Positions 35,058 through 44,741 are shown, counted from the stretch's first letter. The stretch is 64,000 bases of DNA from Brevibacillus choshinensis (GCF_001420695.1 NZ_LJJB01000007.1:581890-645889), one strand, 5' to 3'. Notes: a model not told the origin generated them from the sequence alone. Translations and numbers: made by a program.

Positions 35058-35882
35058 ATGAGTAGAGAGCGAGCGATAGCCGTCATTGATTCAGGAGTGG
35101 GAGGATTAACCGTAGCCAAGGAAGTCATGCGTCAGCTGCCCGAGGAACGGATCGTATATGTAGGTGACAATGCACGTTGTCCGTACGGCTCCAAATCGCC
35201 GGAAGAAATTCGTACCTACAGTTTTCAAATGATTGATTTTGTGATGAACACACCGCTAAAAGCGTTGGTCATCGCTTGTAATACTGCGACAGCAGTTGTT
35301 TTGGAAGAAGCAAAAGCGTATTTGCCTCTCCCGGTCATCGGCGTGATTGATCCTGGTGCACGTGCTGCCGTCCAGGCGACGAAAAGTGGTCATATTGGGG
35401 TCATCGGTACCGAGACGACGATCCGTACGAAGGCATATGAGCGTGCATTACTGCGCGTTCAACCAGATCTTACCGTGTCGGGCATGGCTTGTCCGGCGTT
35501 TGTGCCGTTGGTGGAAAATCATATGGCAGACTCCGACGAAGCACGGCGTGTGGTGAGAGAGACACTCGCTCCGTTGGTGGGCCAAGAGCTGGACACTTTG
35601 ATTCTCGGATGCACACACTATCCGCTGCTCGCACCGATTATACAGGATGTCATGGGAGATCAAGTGACCTTGATCAGCTCTGCGGAGGAAACAGCACGTG
35701 AGCTTTCCCTTCAGATCGCAGCGATTGAGGAGCAGCCTAGTATCCGCCCGTCGACCGGCGTACCCCAGCATCTGTTTGTGACGAGTGGAGAAACAAATCG
35801 TTTCCGCTCGATCGCGGAAGAGTGGCTGGATTGCCAGGTGCACGTTGAGCATCACACCATGGAAAAGTCTTTTCAGTCGTAA
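35058..35882 (+). CDS. racE: Glutamate racemase
   Basis: A 274-residue glutamate racemase that supplies D-glutamate for peptidoglycan. The two catalytic cysteines are in ACNTATA and GCTHYPLL, and the N-terminal block IDSGVGGLTVAKEV with DNARCPYGSK is typical. GGGGAG lies about nine bases before ATG 35058; the open frame extends to 34908 through promoter sequence. It starts the racE-gerM-rph-rdgB-ysnB order known from B. subtilis, with the ysmB gene missing here. The symbol murI would be equally correct. Confidence 0.92.
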   Translation: MSRERAIAVIDSGVGGLTVAKEVMRQLPEERIVYVGDNARCPYGSKSPEEIRTYSFQMIDFVMNTPLKALVIACNTATAVVLEEAKAYLPLPVIGVIDPGARAAVQATKSGHIGVIGTETTIRTKAYERALLRVQPDLTVSGMACPAFVPLVENHMADSDEARRVVRETLAPLVGQELDTLILGCTHYPLLAPIIQDVMGDQVTLISSAEETARELSLQIAAIEEQPSIRPSTGVPQHLFVTSGETNRFRSIAEEWLDCQVHVEHHTMEKSFQS

Positions 35883-35904
35883 TTACCGACTTTCAAAGCA
35901 TAAA

Positions 35905-35957
35905 CCCAAGCCCTGCTCGTATACATGGTAGTACAAAGTGTCTGGAGGAGGGCTGGG
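35905..35957 (+). promoter_or_regulatory. Possible hairpin masking the gerM ribosome site
   Basis: CCCAAGCCCT at 35905-35914 can pair, with one bulged A, with AGGGCTGGG at 35949-35957, which contains the end of the GGAGGAGGG ribosome site of gerM. Folding would hide it. No T-run follows, so it is not a terminator. Confidence 0.3.
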
Positions 35958-35959
35958 AT

Positions 35960-37012
35960 ATGAAGATACGAAGCATTAGCCAAGCGACAGCTGTGCTAGG
36001 AGTCAGCGCCTTGCTGCTGTCAGGCTGCGGTCTCTTTGGCCCGGAAAAGGAAGCGACCAGTATTGATGCGCCGCCGCAGTCACAGGTGGCGGTAGAATTG
36101 CCGGATGCAACAACGCCTATTGATGGCTCTGCGCAAGGTACACAGACTGTCGCAGTAGGGACGGCTGAGCGTACGGTTTATCTGCTGGATGCAAACGGGT
36201 ACGTCGTGCCTGTATCGTTGACTCTTCCGAAAGAAGAGGGTGTCGCCAAACAGATCCTGAGCTACATGGTCAAGGGTGGGCCAGTGGAAAGCTTGCTCCA
36301 AGGAGGATTCTCCGCCGTGCTGCCCCAAGGGACCGAGGTAAAAGGGCTTGTGATCAAGAATGGAGTGGCGACGGTCGACTTCTCCAAAGAGTTTAAAACC
36401 TATGAGGAAAAGGACGAGAAGCGGATACTGGATGCCGTGACCCGGGCCATGACAGAATTCAGCAATGTGAAGATGGTTCAGATCTGGGTAAATGGTACGC
36501 CGCTCACTGAGATGCCGGCAGCGAGCACGCCGATCACGCAGCTCGATCGTGGCCATGGAGTCAATCTCGAATTGGCTGATGGTGCGATACCAGGAAACAC
36601 GTCCTCCGTTACGGTTTTCTTCCAGGGGCAGCTCGATGATTCGCGCACGTACTTTGTGCCCGTCACTCGGTTGATTCCTGCCACCACTGACCTAGCGAAG
36701 GCGACAGTCGAAGAGCTGATCAAAGGCCCAAAAGAAGGGTCACAGCTGTTCAGCTCCTTGCTGCGGACGACGCGTGTACTGGATGTGAAACAGGAAAAAG
36801 ACCTGCTCACGGTCAATTTGAGTAACGATATTCTTAAGTATGACGAAGGCAAAGAGGCAAGCCCCGAAGCTTTGGAGTCTCTCGTACTTTCCCTGACGGA
36901 GAGCACGGGTGCTCCGAAAGTGCAGCTGCTGGTAGAGGGAAAACCTTTATCCAATGCAGACTACACCAAGCCGGTGAGCCGTCCTGTACAGCTCAATCCG
37001 ATGCAGTTTTAA
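35960..37012 (+). CDS. gerM: GerM-like spore germination lipoprotein
   Basis: A 350-residue lipoprotein with lipobox LLLSGC and its cysteine near residue 23. Two GerMN domains follow: one around residues 70-180 (ILSYMVKGGP and FKTYEEKDEKRIL) and one around 210-330 (VEELIKGPKEGSQLF and LTESTGAPKV). B. subtilis GerM takes part in spore germination and septum peptidoglycan assembly of the SpoIIQ-SpoIIIA complex. The position between the racemase gene and rph supports the name. A GGAGGAGGG site precedes the ATG. Confidence 0.9.
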   Translation: MKIRSISQATAVLGVSALLLSGCGLFGPEKEATSIDAPPQSQVAVELPDATTPIDGSAQGTQTVAVGTAERTVYLLDANGYVVPVSLTLPKEEGVAKQILSYMVKGGPVESLLQGGFSAVLPQGTEVKGLVIKNGVATVDFSKEFKTYEEKDEKRILDAVTRAMTEFSNVKMVQIWVNGTPLTEMPAASTPITQLDRGHGVNLELADGAIPGNTSSVTVFFQGQLDDSRTYFVPVTRLIPATTDLAKATVEELIKGPKEGSQLFSSLLRTTRVLDVKQEKDLLTVNLSNDILKYDEGKEASPEALESLVLSLTESTGAPKVQLLVEGKPLSNADYTKPVSRPVQLNPMQF

Positions 37013-37030
37013 TCCAATTCTGTTGCCTGA

Positions 37031-37060
37031 CCACGTTCGTTACCGCGAGCGTGGTTTTTT
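37031..37060 (+). terminator. Intrinsic terminator after gerM
   Basis: CCACGTTCG at 37031-37039 pairs with CGAGCGTGG at 37046-37054 (one G-U), then six T. The following 190 bases hold the rph promoter and nothing else clear. Confidence 0.85.
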
Positions 37061-37225
37061 AATGGACTGACTCGGGACGATTTCCAAAAGAGAACAACGC
37101 TAGTGAACCAGTAATGTCCTAATCACATAGTCACCTGCAACATTTTTTCGCAGGCATTCGTGTATATCCCGCAATTCATGCGAATATTTGCAATTAAGGC
37201 AAATAGCCTGTGGGCGTTTGTTCAG

Positions 37226-37255
37226 TGGCAGATCGTTTCCTGCCTCTGGTATAAT
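37226..37255 (+). promoter_or_regulatory. Sigma-A promoter of rph
   Basis: TGGTATAAT at 37247-37255 is an extended -10; the -35 is weak (TGGCAG at 37226). The start codon is 39 bases downstream. Confidence 0.55.
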
Positions 37256-37293
37256 GAGCAAAGTGTATCAAAGCGATTTAGGAGGAACTTGGA

Positions 37294-38055
37294 ATGAGAG
37301 TGGATGGCCGCGCCCATGACCAATTGCGCCCTGTTACGATTACGCGCAATTACATTAAACACGCAGAAGGATCTTGCCTGATTGAAGTTGGAGACACAAA
37401 GGTGATTTGTACGGCGACCTTGGAGGAGAGGGTACCGCCGTTTATGCGTGGTGGCGGAAAGGGATGGATCACTGCCGAGTACTCCATGCTCCCACGTGCG
37501 ACAGCTACGCGTAATGCACGGGAGTCGTCCAAAGGGAAAGTAGGCGGACGTACCATGGAGATCCAGCGATTGATCGGACGCGCTCTGCGTTCCGTTGTTC
37601 AATTAGAAGCAATGGGTGAGAGAACGATTTGGATCGATTGTGATGTGATTCAAGCAGATGGCGGAACAAGAACAGCTTCCATTACCGGGGCATTCGTCGC
37701 TATGGTCGACGCGATGCAAAAGCTCGTAGAAAGTGGCGTGTGGAAACAGTTGCCACTTCACGATTTCCTGGCCGCCACATCGGTAGGTGTCATCGGTGAA
37801 GAGACTTTGCTGGACTTGAACTATAAAGAAGATTCGACTGCGATCGTCGACATGAACGTTGTGATGACAGGCAAAGGCAAGTTCGTCGAGCTCCAGGGAA
37901 CAGGGGAAGACGCACCATTTTCAGCGGATCAGCTTCAAGATATGATTGCACTTGCCAAGTCTGGGATCGGCCAACTTATTGCCAGCCAAAAACATGCGTT
38001 GGCAGATGTGCCGTTGACATTTGCAGATAGCGTTGCGGAGGGGAGCCATGTCTGA
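37294..38055 (+). CDS. rph: Ribonuclease PH
   Basis: A 253-residue phosphorolytic 3'-5' exoribonuclease that trims tRNA 3' ends. [15 protein letters not shown] opens the protein; [19 protein letters not shown] near residue 70 binds RNA and phosphate, and [19 protein letters not shown] carries the active-site residues. Length and start agree with the family. AGGAGGAAC precedes the ATG. It overlaps rdgB by eight bases, a conserved pairing in Bacilli. Confidence 0.95.
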   Translation: MRVDGRAHDQLRPVTITRNYIKHAEGSCLIEVGDTKVICTATLEERVPPFMRGGGKGWITAEYSMLPRATATRNARESSKGKVGGRTMEIQRLIGRALRSVVQLEAMGERTIWIDCDVIQADGGTRTASITGAFVAMVDAMQKLVESGVWKQLPLHDFLAATSVGVIGEETLLDLNYKEDSTAIVDMNVVMTGKGKFVELQGTGEDAPFSADQLQDMIALAKSGIGQLIASQKHALADVPLTFADSVAEGSHV

Positions 38056-38650
38056 TCGCAAGCAGGTGGTTCTGGCCACACGCAACCAAGGGAAAGTAAA
38101 AGAGTTCAATAAACTCTTTGCCGAATTGGGCTGGGAAGGAATCAGCCTGGCCAATTTTGACGGAGTCCCTGAAGTGGTGGAAGACGGAGATACGTTCGAA
38201 GCCAACGCTATTAAAAAAGCGATTACGATTTCTACATACTTGGGAATACCCGCAGTCGGCGACGATTCCGGATTGGAAGTTGACGCACTGCAAGGACGCC
38301 CAGGCGTATACTCTGCTCGCTATGCCGGAGAAGACGCGACTGACGAAGAAAACTGGCGCAAGCTCTTGCAAGAGCTCAGTTCAGTACCGGATGAAGAACG
38401 CACGGCACGTTTTCGGTGCACACTGGCCTTCGTAGAGCCAGGTCGTGACCCAGTCATTACTACGGGGGCATGTGAGGGAGTCATCGCGCACGAATCAGCT
38501 GGCACAAACGGCTTTGGCTACGATCCTGTGTTTTATTTACCCGAGCAGGGGAAAATGATGGCGCAGCTTTCACCGGATGAAAAAAACCAGATTAGCCACA
38601 GAGCACAAGCCATGCGCAATTTGCTGGAAGCCATCAAAGTAGAGGGCTAG
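38048..38650 (+). CDS. rdgB: XTP/dITP diphosphatase (RdgB/HAM1)
   Basis: A 200-residue house-cleaning pyrophosphatase that hydrolyses dITP and [15 protein letters not shown] near residue 10 binds the triphosphate, [10 protein letters not shown] near 77 holds the catalytic aspartates, and [10 protein letters not shown] near 155 is the base pocket. ATG 38048 follows GGAGGGGAG; the open frame begins nine codons earlier in the rph end. It corresponds to B. subtilis YsnA. It likely shares the rph transcript. Confidence 0.93.
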   Translation: MSDRKQVVLATRNQGKVKEFNKLFAELGWEGISLANFDGVPEVVEDGDTFEANAIKKAITISTYLGIPAVGDDSGLEVDALQGRPGVYSARYAGEDATDEENWRKLLQELSSVPDEERTARFRCTLAFVEPGRDPVITTGACEGVIAHESAGTNGFGYDPVFYLPEQGKMMAQLSPDEKNQISHRAQAMRNLLEAIKVEG

Positions 38651-38696
38651 CTACTATCACGATTCGGGAAAGAGAGAACAGGAGAGTGAGAGCGCA

Positions 38697-39221
38697 ATGG
38701 GAATTCTGGTCATGAGCGATAGCCACGGTCTGGTAAGGGAAGTTCAGCAAGTCGCGGGAAGACATGCGGTGGAGAAAATATTGCACTGTGGCGATTTTTG
38801 TGTCGATCATTTGCGGGAGCCCTTTTCTCACATGACGCTCGTCCGCGGCAATTGTGACACGACAAAAGACGTGCCGACCGAGCAGCAGACGAAGTGGCGC
38901 TACTTGAATATCCTGCAAACCCACGGTCATCTATTCGGGGTGAAAAACTCTCTCTTGCGCCTCCATTATCGTGCTGAGGAGATGGGGGCGAACGTCGTCG
39001 TATTCGGACATTCCCACGTCCCTACATGCGGAGTGGTGCGAGACATTCTATTCCTGAACCCTGGCAGTCTGCAAATGCCTCGTGGCTTTGATGTGCCGAC
39101 CTATGTCATTTTGGAGCAAACAGGAGTGGCGAAAAGTACCGTCCAGGTGACGGTTTCGTTCTTTGACCATCGGGGTAATCCCGTTCAAAGTCTAGGGGGA
39201 ACCTACTCCTTGAGGCGCTAA
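38697..39221 (+). CDS. YsnB-like metallophosphoesterase (YfcE family)
   Basis: A 174-residue calcineurin-like phosphoesterase. Metal-binding motifs are SDSHG at residues 7-11, HCGDF near 30, RGNCD near 49 and GHSHVP near 104. The family hydrolyses phosphodiesters; the natural substrate is unsettled. The ATG is preceded by GGAGAGTGAGA, a modest ribosome site. It follows rdgB by 46 bases as ysnB does in B. subtilis, and the tig promoter begins right after its stop. Confidence 0.88.
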   Translation: MGILVMSDSHGLVREVQQVAGRHAVEKILHCGDFCVDHLREPFSHMTLVRGNCDTTKDVPTEQQTKWRYLNILQTHGHLFGVKNSLLRLHYRAEEMGANVVVFGHSHVPTCGVVRDILFLNPGSLQMPRGFDVPTYVILEQTGVAKSTVQVTVSFFDHRGNPVQSLGGTYSLRR

Positions 39222-39233
39222 ATGAGAGGCTTG

Positions 39234-39261
39234 TTGAAAATGAAAAGATATGTGCTATACT
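39234..39261 (+). promoter_or_regulatory. Sigma-A promoter of tig
   Basis: TTGAAA at 39234-39239, a 16-base spacer and TATACT at 39256-39261 with an extended TG. The tig start is 100 bases further on; the leader between has no clear hairpin. Confidence 0.65.
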
Positions 39262-39360
39262 AGAATGGTTATAATGGCTAGAATATTATCGTCCGAGCCC
39301 GCATCCTCATATTGCGTGGCTGACGGTGTTCTTTGATCCAATCTAGGAGGGGAAGTTTAC

Positions 39361-40653
39361 GTGGCAGCAAATTGGGAAAAGGTAGAGAATAACCAGGGAG
39401 TCCTGACGGTTGAAGTAGATGCTTCGCAAGTAGACGCAGCATTGGACCAAGCATTTAAAAAAGTGGTACAAAAAGTTCAGGTTCCTGGATTCCGCAAAGG
39501 GAAAGTTCCGCGCAAAATGTTTGAAGCGCGTTTTGGTGTAGAATCTTTGTATCAGGATGCACTTGACATTCTGCTTCCTACTGCATACGGACAAGCTGTA
39601 CAAGAAGCTGGTATCGATCCAGTTGACCGTCCAGAAGTAGATGTAGCGCAAATGGAGCAAGGGAAAAACCTGATCTTCAAAGCGACTGTGACTGTGAAGC
39701 CAGAAGTGAAGCTCGGTGACTACAAAAACCTGAGCATCGAAGACAAAGATTTCTCTGTAACGGAAGAAAGCCTCGACGCTGAACTGAAACGCATGCAAGA
39801 GCGTCATGCTGAACTGGTTGCAGTAGAAGAGGGCGCTGCACAAATCGGCGACCTGGCTGTCATCGATTTCGAAGGCTTCCAAGACGGTGAAGCATTTGAA
39901 GGCGGAAAAGCTGAAGACTACTCTCTGGAATTGGGTTCAGGTACTTTCATCGCCGGCTTTGAAGAGCAAGTAATTGGCTTGAACGTAGGCGAAGAGAAAG
40001 ACATCACTGTAACATTCCCTGAAGAATACCACTCTCCAAACCTCGCGGGTAAAGAAGCGGTATTCAAAGTGAAGCTGAACAGCCTGAAGCGCAAAAACCT
40101 GCCAGCTTTGGACGACGAGTTCGCCAAAGACGTGAGCGAGTTCGACACGCTGGAAGAGCTGAAAGCTGACACCAAGAAAAAACTCGAAGAAAAAACAGAG
40201 CAAGAAAAAGATCAATATGTTCGTGAACAGCTCGTTCTGAAAGCAGCTGAAAACGCTGAGATCGATCTGCCGGCAGTTATGGTTGAGCATGAACTGGATC
40301 AAATGGTAAGCGAGTTTGGCCAACGCCTCCAATACCAAGGAATGACGCTGGAGCTGTACTACCAGTTCTCCGGTATGGACGAAAGCCAACTGCGTGACCA
40401 ATTGCGTGCAGATGCAACATCCCGTGTTCGTACGTCCCTGACGCTCGAAGCAATCGGAAAAGCAGAAAACATCGAAGCAACCGAAGAAGATGTAAACGAA
40501 GAGCTGAACAAGCTGGCTGGCGTATATGGCCGACCTGCAGATGAGCTGCGCAAAATCTTCTCCGCGCAAGATGGTATGGCTGCTCTGTACCGCGACGTGC
40601 AAACTCGCAAAACAGTAGATTTCCTGGTTGCAGAAAGCAAAGTAAGTGCATAA
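39361..40653 (+). CDS. tig: Trigger factor
   Basis: A 430-residue ribosome-bound chaperone and prolyl isomerase. The ribosome-docking loop [19 protein letters not shown] lies near residue 42, an FKBP-type domain covers about 155-240 ([30 protein letters not shown]), and a helical C-terminal chaperone domain follows. GTG is the start, with AGGAGGGG about nine bases upstream. Codon usage is strongly biased, as expected for a highly expressed protein. It heads the tig-clpP-clpX-lonB-lonA proteostasis series. Confidence 0.95.
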   Translation: MAANWEKVENNQGVLTVEVDASQVDAALDQAFKKVVQKVQVPGFRKGKVPRKMFEARFGVESLYQDALDILLPTAYGQAVQEAGIDPVDRPEVDVAQMEQGKNLIFKATVTVKPEVKLGDYKNLSIEDKDFSVTEESLDAELKRMQERHAELVAVEEGAAQIGDLAVIDFEGFQDGEAFEGGKAEDYSLELGSGTFIAGFEEQVIGLNVGEEKDITVTFPEEYHSPNLAGKEAVFKVKLNSLKRKNLPALDDEFAKDVSEFDTLEELKADTKKKLEEKTEQEKDQYVREQLVLKAAENAEIDLPAVMVEHELDQMVSEFGQRLQYQGMTLELYYQFSGMDESQLRDQLRADATSRVRTSLTLEAIGKAENIEATEEDVNEELNKLAGVYGRPADELRKIFSAQDGMAALYRDVQTRKTVDFLVAESKVSA

Positions 40654-40668
40654 GCTTAGGAAGAACGC

Positions 40669-40749
40669 ATGATGGACCAGTGGTCGGGATATCCTGAACG
40701 CGAAAGAATTGATATGCGTTCGCGCTTATTGATTCTGGAGCGCATGTAA
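40669..40749 (+). CDS. Possible 26-residue small protein
   Basis: ATG at 40669 (or 40672) opens a frame of 26 codons ending at TAA 40749, with AGGAAG five to eight bases upstream. The product would begin MMDQWSGYPERERID and is rich in Arg and Glu. It starts 16 bases after the tig stop. No family is recognised, and such a frame could arise by chance. Confidence 0.25.
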   Translation: MMDQWSGYPERERIDMRSRLLILERM

Positions 40750-40761
40750 ACTTTCCACTAA

Positions 40762-40794
40762 ATCGCGGTCGCTCATCCCTGAACTGGCCGCGAT
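40762..40794 (+). other. Inverted repeat without T-run
   Basis: ATCGCGG at 40762-40768 pairs with CCGCGAT at 40788-40794 across a 19-base loop. No T-run follows. It could stabilise the tig mRNA end or be a protein site; the role is unknown. Confidence 0.4.
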
Positions 40795-40826
40795 AGGGGT
40801 TTACTTACTGCTATCATTGGAGAAAA

Positions 40827-40857
40827 CAAGGCACGATTCGCTCGTGCCTTGTTTTTC
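40827..40857 (+). terminator. Intrinsic terminator after tig
   Basis: CAAGGCACGA at 40827-40836 pairs perfectly with TCGTGCCTTG at 40842-40851, then TTTTT. It closes the tig transcript. The 100 bases beyond it lead to clpP and show no clear promoter or CtsR-type repeat. Confidence 0.88.
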
Positions 40858-40959
40858 CACCAATGGATAATTGTTACGTCCCTCTCACTGCAAATCGAGG
40901 TCGCATAGCCGCGAATTGTCCTCAACAGAGGTTCTTTTCGGCAAAGGAGGAACATACAT

Positions 40960-41541
40960 ATGTTGATCCCTATGGTCATTGAGCAAACGAGCAGAGGCGA
41001 ACGCTCCTATGATATCTACTCGCGCCTCTTGAAAGATCGGATCATCCTTTTGGGCACAGAGATTGATGATGAAGTCGCCAATCTGATCGTCGCCCAACTG
41101 CTGTTTTTGCAGGCAGAAGATCCGGACAAAGATATTTCGCTATACATAAACTCTCCCGGCGGTTCTGTGACGGCGGGCATGGCTATCTACGACACGATGC
41201 AGTACATCAAGCCTGACGTTTCTACGATTTGTGTAGGAATGGCTGCGAGTATGGGGGCTTTTCTGTTGGCAGCGGGTGCCAAAGGCAAACGCTTTGCCTT
41301 GCCAAACAGTGAAGTCATGATTCACCAACCGCTCGGTGGCGTACGCGGGCAAGCAGAGGATATTCGCATTCATGCGGAATGGATTCTGAAAACCAAGCGC
41401 CAGCTGAATCAAATTTTGTCAGAGCGGACAGGTCAGCCTTATGAGCGTGTAGAGGCAGATACGGATCGCGACAATTTCATGAGTGCAGAAGACGCAAAGG
41501 CTTATGGCTTGATTGACGCTATTATTGAACGCAAAAACTGA
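40960..41541 (+). CDS. clpP: ATP-dependent Clp protease proteolytic subunit
   Basis: A 193-residue serine protease that forms the ClpP barrel and degrades proteins fed by ClpX or ClpC. The catalytic triad is the serine in GMAASMGAF near residue 97, histidine in MIHQPLGG near 122 and aspartate in [11 protein letters not shown] near 171. AAAGGAGGAAC precedes the ATG. In B. subtilis clpP lies elsewhere; here it is between tig and clpX, the order known from E. coli. No propeptide is obvious. Confidence 0.95.
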   Translation: MLIPMVIEQTSRGERSYDIYSRLLKDRIILLGTEIDDEVANLIVAQLLFLQAEDPDKDISLYINSPGGSVTAGMAIYDTMQYIKPDVSTICVGMAASMGAFLLAAGAKGKRFALPNSEVMIHQPLGGVRGQAEDIRIHAEWILKTKRQLNQILSERTGQPYERVEADTDRDNFMSAEDAKAYGLIDAIIERKN

Positions 41542-41561
41542 CCCGTTGTGAGGTGAAGCGC

Positions 41562-42827
41562 ATGTTTAAGTTTAACGACGACAAAGGCCAACTGAAGTGT
41601 TCCTTCTGCGGCAAGTCCCAGGAACAGGTGCGCAAGCTGGTGGCTGGTCCTGGTGTATACATTTGTGACGAGTGTATCGAACTGTGCAATGAAATTGTAC
41701 AGGAAGAACTGGGCACAGAAGAAGAAATCGACATGAAAGAAATCCCGAAACCAGTGGAAATCCGCAAAATCCTGGACGATTATGTAATCGGTCAGGATCT
41801 GGCGAAAAAATCGCTGTCTGTAGCGGTGTACAACCACTACAAACGGATTAACTCGGGTGCCAAGATCGAGGATGTGGAGCTCCAAAAATCCAACATCATG
41901 CTGATCGGCCCTACTGGTAGCGGTAAAACGTTACTCGCACAAACGCTGGCGCGCATCTTGAATGTACCGTTTGCGATCGCGGATGCTACTTCTTTGACGG
42001 AAGCAGGCTACGTGGGCGAAGACGTGGAAAATATTTTGCTCAAGCTGATCCAGGCTGCGGATTATGATGTAGAGAAAGCAGAAAAAGGCATTATCTACAT
42101 CGACGAGATCGATAAGGTTGCTCGCAAGTCGGAAAACCCATCGATCACCCGCGATGTTTCTGGAGAAGGCGTACAGCAAGCTCTGCTGAAAATTTTGGAA
42201 GGTACGGTAGCGAGTGTTCCTCCACAAGGTGGACGCAAGCATCCGCATCAGGAGTTTATCCAGATCGATACTTCCAACATCCTGTTCATTTGCGGTGGTG
42301 CATTTGACGGGGTAGAGCAAATCATCAAACGTCGTCTGGGCAAAAAAGTTATCGGGTTTGGCGCTGACTTTGGTGAAGGCGTCAAAGGCGACCTGAAAGC
42401 TGGGGAGTACCTGAAACACGTATTGCCAGAAGACCTCTTGAAATTCGGTCTGATTCCAGAGTTCGTCGGTCGTTTGCCAGTTCTGGCTACGCTGGAACCG
42501 CTGGATGAAGAAACGCTCGTACGCATTTTGACCGAGCCGAAAAACTCCTTGGTGAAGCAGTACCAAAAACTGCTGAGCCTGGATGGCGTAGAGCTGGAAT
42601 TCGATGCAGGTGCTCTCTTGCAGATCGCCAAAGAAGCGATCAAGCGCAACACCGGTGCGCGCGGACTGCGTGCGATCATCGAACAAATCATGCTCGATAT
42701 GATGTACGAACTGCCATCTCGTGAAGATGTTGGCAAGTGCGTCATCACGGAAGAGACCGTACGTGATAAAGTGAAACCGCAACTCATGAACAAAGAAGGT
42801 CATGATGTCCGCGGTGAAACCGCATAA
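41562..42827 (+). CDS. clpX: ATP-dependent Clp protease ATP-binding subunit ClpX
   Basis: A 421-residue AAA+ unfoldase. The N-terminal zinc finger has CSFCGK and CDECIELC, Walker A is [12 protein letters not shown] near residue 115, Walker B is IIYIDEIDK, and the IGF loop that docks ClpP is seen in [16 protein letters not shown] site fixes ATG 41562; the open frame starts three codons earlier. It follows clpP by 20 bases, so both halves of the protease are made from one transcript. Confidence 0.95.
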   Translation: MFKFNDDKGQLKCSFCGKSQEQVRKLVAGPGVYICDECIELCNEIVQEELGTEEEIDMKEIPKPVEIRKILDDYVIGQDLAKKSLSVAVYNHYKRINSGAKIEDVELQKSNIMLIGPTGSGKTLLAQTLARILNVPFAIADATSLTEAGYVGEDVENILLKLIQAADYDVEKAEKGIIYIDEIDKVARKSENPSITRDVSGEGVQQALLKILEGTVASVPPQGGRKHPHQEFIQIDTSNILFICGGAFDGVEQIIKRRLGKKVIGFGADFGEGVKGDLKAGEYLKHVLPEDLLKFGLIPEFVGRLPVLATLEPLDEETLVRILTEPKNSLVKQYQKLLSLDGVELEFDAGALLQIAKEAIKRNTGARGLRAIIEQIMLDMMYELPSREDVGKCVITEETVRDKVKPQLMNKEGHDVRGETA

Positions 42828-42845
42828 GCATTTTGCTGGAAAATG

Positions 42846-42873
42846 ACCGCTCCGTGCATTCGGGGCGGTTTTT
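42846..42873 (+). terminator. Intrinsic terminator after clpX
   Basis: ACCGCTCCG at 42846-42854 pairs with CGGGGCGGT at 42861-42869 (one G-U) and five T follow. Confidence 0.85.
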
Positions 42874-42911
42874 CTGTGTCTTGGCAAGGGCTGACAGAGC
42901 CACGGTTTATG

Positions 42912-42941
42912 GTTTACGTCTACGGTTGCGGGGCAATACTA
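42912..42941 (+). promoter_or_regulatory. Sigma-F-like promoter of lonB
   Basis: GTTTA at 42912-42916, a 15-base spacer and GGCAATACTA at 42932-42941 fit the forespore sigma-F consensus (GYWTA and GGNRANANTW). B. subtilis lonB is a forespore gene, which supports the call. The start codon is 53 bases downstream. Confidence 0.65.
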
Positions 42942-42993
42942 CAAGATATAGTTCAAGAGACGCTTTTACATAGGTGCAATGGGAGGGATTCAA

Positions 42994-44691
42994 ATGGACT
43001 ATACGACATTGGTTATTGCCGTCATTGAAGTAGTCGTTGGGATCGTAATTGGGACCTACTTTTGGAACTTGCTGAGAGCGCAGAGGAATACCAAGACATC
43101 CACGGAAAAGGAATCGAGAAAGGATCTGGATTCTATTCGTCGGATGAGGATGGTTGCACTGACTGAGCCTTTATCAGAAAAGACAAGACCGGCCAAATTG
43201 GAGGAAATCGTGGGGCAGGAGGATGGATTGCGGGCATTGCGCGCAGCGCTATGTGGTCCAAATCCGCAGCACGTCATTGTTTACGGACCTCCGGGAGTAG
43301 GGAAAACCGCTGCAGCGAGGGTAGTGCTGGAGGAAGCCAAGAAAAATCAACTGTCGCCCTTTACCACAGATGCCAAATTCATTGAGATTGATGCGACGAT
43401 TGCCCGTTTTGACGAGCGAGGAATTGCTGATCCGCTGATTGGTTCTGTTCACGACCCGATCTACCAAGGGGCAGGCTCTCTCGGTCAGGCGGGTATTCCC
43501 CAACCCAAGCCAGGTGCGGTTACCAAAGCGCATGGTGGTATGCTCTTTCTCGACGAAATTGGTGAGCTGCATCCTGTGCAGATGAACAAGCTGCTAAAAG
43601 TGCTGGAAGATCGCAAAGTGATGCTGGAAAGTGCCTATTACAGCGAGGAGAATAGCCAAATTCCTTCGCATATTCACGACGTTTTCAAGTATGGGCTTCC
43701 TGCCGATTTTCGCTTGGTAGGAGCGACGACGAGATTGCCGGAAGAACTACCGGCTGCCTTGCGCTCTCGTTGTCTGGAGATCTTCTTCCGTCCATTAAAG
43801 GCGGGAGAGATCGGTAGCATCATTCGTACGGCCGTGACAAAAATGGATTTGGCCATCGACGATTCAGCAGTGTCTGTCATCGAACGTTACGCGACCAACG
43901 GAAGGGAAGCGATCAATACGCTACAAATCGCAGCGGGGATCGCTTTGACCGAAGAACGCAAGAATATTATCGCTGCGGACGTAGAGTGGGTCATGCACAG
44001 CAGCCAGAAGTCGCCACGTCCGGAAAAACAGGTGCATGAGACGCCACAGGTGGGCTTGGTCAATGGGCTTGCCGTATATGGACCGAACATGGGCAGTGTC
44101 ATGGAGCTGGAAGTAACGGCTTCTCCTGCGAGAGTGCCAGGTCAAGGAAAAATGGCGATCACTGGCATGGCAGAGGAAGAGGAGATGGGGACTCGCAGTA
44201 GGACGATCCGTCGGAAATCCATGGCCAGAGGCTCGGTGGAAAACGTATTGACGGTGCTGAATCGCATGGGTGTACGTCCGTACGAATACGATCTGCACAT
44301 CAATTTCCCTGGTGGTATTCCGGTGGATGGACCATCTGCCGGGATCACGATTGCTACGGCGATTTACTCCGCGATTCGTGGAATTCCTGTCGACAACTGC
44401 TTGGCGATGACGGGTGAAGTAAGCATTCACGGCAAAGTAAAACCGGTCGGGGGAGTCGTTGCCAAAGTAGAAGCAGCGAAACAAGCGGGGGTGACACGGG
44501 TGCTCATCCCTGAAGAAAACTGGCAAAGCATTTTTGCAGAAATGACGGGCATTGAAATCATTCCGGTCTCGACTGTTGCTCAGGTGATTGAAATGGCGGT
44601 GCCTGAGCAGGTTCAGCCTGAGGCAGAAACGGCTGGTTTCACCCTGCAATTGCCTGCTGAGGATCTGGCATCGTCGCCTTTTTCCTTGTAA
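42994..44691 (+). CDS. lonB: ATP-dependent protease LonB
   Basis: A 565-residue forespore Lon protease. An N-terminal membrane-type helix (TLVIAVIEVVVGIVIGTYF) is followed by the AAA+ domain with Walker [12 protein letters not shown] near residue 100 and MLFLDEIGEL as Walker B, then the Lon protease domain with the catalytic serine in GPSAGITIA near 450 and a lysine in HGKVKPVGGVVAK. GGGAGGG is six bases before ATG 42994; an upstream ATG at 42979 lacks a site. It stands before lonA as in Bacilli. Confidence 0.93.
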   Translation: MDYTTLVIAVIEVVVGIVIGTYFWNLLRAQRNTKTSTEKESRKDLDSIRRMRMVALTEPLSEKTRPAKLEEIVGQEDGLRALRAALCGPNPQHVIVYGPPGVGKTAAARVVLEEAKKNQLSPFTTDAKFIEIDATIARFDERGIADPLIGSVHDPIYQGAGSLGQAGIPQPKPGAVTKAHGGMLFLDEIGELHPVQMNKLLKVLEDRKVMLESAYYSEENSQIPSHIHDVFKYGLPADFRLVGATTRLPEELPAALRSRCLEIFFRPLKAGEIGSIIRTAVTKMDLAIDDSAVSVIERYATNGREAINTLQIAAGIALTEERKNIIAADVEWVMHSSQKSPRPEKQVHETPQVGLVNGLAVYGPNMGSVMELEVTASPARVPGQGKMAITGMAEEEEMGTRSRTIRRKSMARGSVENVLTVLNRMGVRPYEYDLHINFPGGIPVDGPSAGITIATAIYSAIRGIPVDNCLAMTGEVSIHGKVKPVGGVVAKVEAAKQAGVTRVLIPEENWQSIFAEMTGIEIIPVSTVAQVIEMAVPEQVQPEAETAGFTLQLPAEDLASSPFSL

Positions 44692-44712
44692 CACTCGGGA
44701 GCGCATGCAAAT

Positions 44713-44741
44713 TAGACATCGCATTGCGTTTGCGCTACAAT
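44713..44741 (+). promoter_or_regulatory. Sigma-A promoter upstream of a short terminated leader
   Basis: TAGACA at 44713-44718, a 17-base spacer and TACAAT at 44736-44741. Transcription from here would meet the terminator at 44811 after about 95 bases, with no convincing reading frame between. Confidence 0.5.

Noticed and set aside
41931-42887. A 318-codon minus-strand frame opposite clpX
   Set aside because: clpX has all expected motifs in the plus frame, and the opposite frame resembles nothing.
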